A stretch of DNA of 14,805 nt from the NCBI GenBank assembly GCA_022781015.1, contig JALEUF010000010.1, positions 1 to 14,805 on the forward strand, written 5' to 3'. Both the position numbers and the translations under genes were made by a program. Origin of the DNA: Caryophanales bacterium (GTDB lineage: Bacteria > Bacillota_I > Bacilli_A > RFN20 > CAG-826). Below the pieces are notes generated by a model. The model had not been told where the DNA came from. It saw only the letters and a list, made by a program, of their open reading frames with translations, and made no database searches. The first letter of the stretch is position 1; the number at the start of each line of letters is the position of its first letter. This document shows positions 13,019 to 14,805 of this stretch, piece by piece.

Positions 13019-14805
13019 ATGGAAAATAGAGATGATGTAAAATCGTTTTATGAATTTGATGATACGAATAACGAAATAGTATTTCATCGTCATGATATGC
13101 CGACACCTTGGATGAATTACCTTACAAACGGGGTATTTTATACAATGATTAGCCAGGCTGGTGGCAATTTAAGTTGGTATAAATCTCCAGCCATTTGGCG
13201 TATTGGTCGTTATGGCTTCTTTAATTTACCAACCGATAAACAAGGCTTATTTGTCTATATAAAAGATTTATCCACTGGCAAGGTTTGGAACCCTAATGTT
13301 ATTCCAACTGATGAAAAGCTAGATTTCTTTGAATCACGTCATGGATTAGGATATACAAAATTCATCGCTGAAAAAGATGGGGTTAGAGTTAACCTAATCG
13401 CCTTTGTTGGAGAAGATAACGCCTTTATTTATAAGATAAATGTAGTTTCTAATTCCTCTAGAAAAATTCAAGTATTCGTTGCTAAGGAAATGGGCAACAT
13501 GGAATATATCCGTGAAGCACAGTGGCAATGTTATACAAAGCAATCTAATGACATCTATTACAATAAAAAAGAAGATGCCCTTGTCTATAATTATTTTATA
13601 GATTGCCAGCCTCGTCCGGATGAAACTCCAGACGTATTTTTGACTTCTACATTGCCTTCTTCTTCTTATTGCGGGGTCAGGAAGCATTTTTTAGGTGCCT
13701 ATAGAGATTTATCCAATCCTATTTCAATCGAGCTAGGGAAGTGCCCTAACACGGAATTAAAGGGTGGGGAAGGTATTTTTGCTTTTTCTTATGAGCTGGA
13801 TTTAAAGGCAAATAAAGAAGAAATTTTTGCTATAACCCTTGGGACTATTGAACAAAAAGAAAACCAAGACGAAGTAATCCATAAATATAAATCCATTAAA
13901 TACATTAATTCATTAGAGAGTGGCGTGAAAAAGAAATGGGATATTAGAAGAAGCCGTTTCAATGTCAAGACAAATGATCCTGATTTAGACCGTATGGTTA
14001 ATGTCTGGACCCCATATCAAGCCTATGTCAATTTCTTAGTATGCCGTAATATTTCTTTCTATGCGACTGGAACTATTCGTGGCTATGGGATACGTGATAC
14101 TTCCCAAGATTCACTTAGCGCTGTCTTAAATGATTATGAACTAGCCTTAAACCGCATTAAGGAAGTCATGAGCGAGCAATATAAAGAAGGAAAGACCACA
14201 CATCGTTACTACCATATCGAAAATAAGAAATCCGATATTAGCGATCGTAGCGATGACCATCTTTGGATGATTTATACCATCTATGAACTTATCAATGAAA
14301 AAGGCGATACTTCGTTCTTGAAGGATATTGTGCCTTATTATGATGGGGGTAGTGGAACTATTTTAGAACATTTAAAAGCTTCTATTGAATATACAAAAAA
14401 TCACATAGGGGAACATGGAATCCCATTGATGTTAGGTAGTGACTGGAATGATTGTCTTAATACCGTATGCAAGAAAGGCAAAGGGGAATCAGTCATGGCG
14501 GCTGAACAATATGTCTTAGCCTGCAGGATGATGGCAGATATAGTTAATCTAATCGGTGAAGATGGCTCTTATTATTCTTCTTTAGCAGAAAGCCAAGCAC
14601 GTGTCCTTAATGAAGATATGTATGAAGATGATCATTATATACGCGCATTTACTGATTCAGGTGTACGTATCGGCGGGAAGAATGAAAAATGTGCTAGATA
14701 TTGGATTAATTCTAATTCCTGGGCCATTTATAGCGGGGTGGCTGATGAAGAAAGAGGGAATGCCATATTAGATTCAATGTTAAAATATAATCTAACTGAT
14801 TATGG
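13019..14805 (+). CDS. GH94 phosphorylase (cellobiose/cellodextrin phosphorylase-like), 5' part
   Basis: The frame is open for 595 codons from the ATG, with GAGG 6 bases upstream, to the window edge. Family members are usually about 800 residues, so roughly a quarter is missing. The N-terminus (FHRHDMPTPWMNYLTNGVFYTMIS, then GGNLSWYKSP, RYGFFNLPTD, KVWNPNVIPTD and ESRHGLGYTKF) is typical of the GH94 beta-sandwich domain. The (alpha/alpha)6 barrel shows GYGIRDTSQDSL (R359-D364) and GSDWNDCLN, whose DWND (475-478) should contain the general acid aspartate. GH94 enzymes split beta-glycosidic disaccharides or oligosaccharides with phosphate to give a sugar 1-phosphate, in the cytoplasm and without ATP. 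The exact substrate (cellobiose, cellodextrin, laminaribiose, chitobiose) cannot be set from what is visible. Confidence 0.9.
   Translation, partial: MENRDDVKSFYEFDDTNNEIVFHRHDMPTPWMNYLTNGVFYTMISQAGGNLSWYKSPAIWRIGRYGFFNLPTDKQGLFVYIKDLSTGKVWNPNVIPTDEKLDFFESRHGLGYTKFIAEKDGVRVNLIAFVGEDNAFIYKINVVSNSSRKIQVFVAKEMGNMEYIREAQWQCYTKQSNDIYYNKKEDALVYNYFIDCQPRPDETPDVFLTSTLPSSSYCGVRKHFLGAYRDLSNPISIELGKCPNTELKGGEGIFAFSYELDLKANKEEIFAITLGTIEQKENQDEVIHKYKSIKYINSLESGVKKKWDIRRSRFNVKTNDPDLDRMVNVWTPYQAYVNFLVCRNISFYATGTIRGYGIRDTSQDSLSAVLNDYELALNRIKEVMSEQYKEGKTTHRYYHIENKKSDISDRSDDHLWMIYTIYELINEKGDTSFLKDIVPYYDGGSGTILEHLKASIEYTKNHIGEHGIPLMLGSDWNDCLNTVCKKGKGESVMAAEQYVLACRMMADIVNLIGEDGSYYSSLAESQARVLNEDMYEDDHYIRAFTDSGVRIGGKNEKCARYWINSNSWAIYSGVADEERGNAILDSMLKYNLTDY

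Noticed and set aside
13394..13687. 97-residue open frame on the minus strand
   Set aside because: It lies fully inside the GH94 gene on the opposite strand and has no recognisable domain.

Overview
The window is AT-rich, and its genes have strong purine-rich ribosome binding sites, short intergenic gaps and the standard code (TGA is a stop, TGG is Trp). Together with a YesL-like protein and a LytS-type kinase, this suggests a low-GC Bacillota, perhaps a gut Erysipelotrichia or RF39-like lineage. The lineage is inference. No rRNA, tRNA, transposase or CRISPR array was seen.

Region 1 (1-6200) is a membrane and signalling block. It starts with the 3' end of a small membrane protein (YesL/DUF624-like). 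A minus-strand two-component operon follows: a sensor kinase with a 7TMR-DISM-like sensor and a LytS-type catalytic region, overlapping a response regulator with a SARP/BTAD-type DNA-binding domain. Divergent from it is a gene for a very large membrane protein (956 residues) with an external domain, two long charged helical segments and a duplicated DUF898-like C-terminus. Its promoter has two 9-bp direct repeats with an 11-bp period just upstream of a perfect TATAAT. That is the layout SARP activators use elsewhere, so this gene may be the direct target of the two-component system.

Region 2 (6190-12690) is a minus-strand, defence-like block: an orphan AAA ATPase of the RloA/AbiEii-associated class; a three-gene HipB-HipS-HipT toxin-antitoxin operon with ATGA overlaps at both junctions; a DUF3791-like protein without its usual toxin partner; and a PLD-nuclease/DEAH-helicase/DUF3427 protein. 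The hip operon has three 18-bp palindromic operators spaced exactly 41 bp apart across its promoter.

Region 3 (12690-14805) holds a 333-bp non-coding stretch with a 70-bp concentric imperfect palindrome. It is followed by the 5' part of a GH94 phosphorylase (cellobiose/cellodextrin phosphorylase-like) that runs off the window.

The strongest leads are the 41-bp operator ladder, the SARP-like promoter facing the two-component operon, the HipT activation loop that reads TIP, and the 70-bp palindrome between the helicase and the phosphorylase genes.
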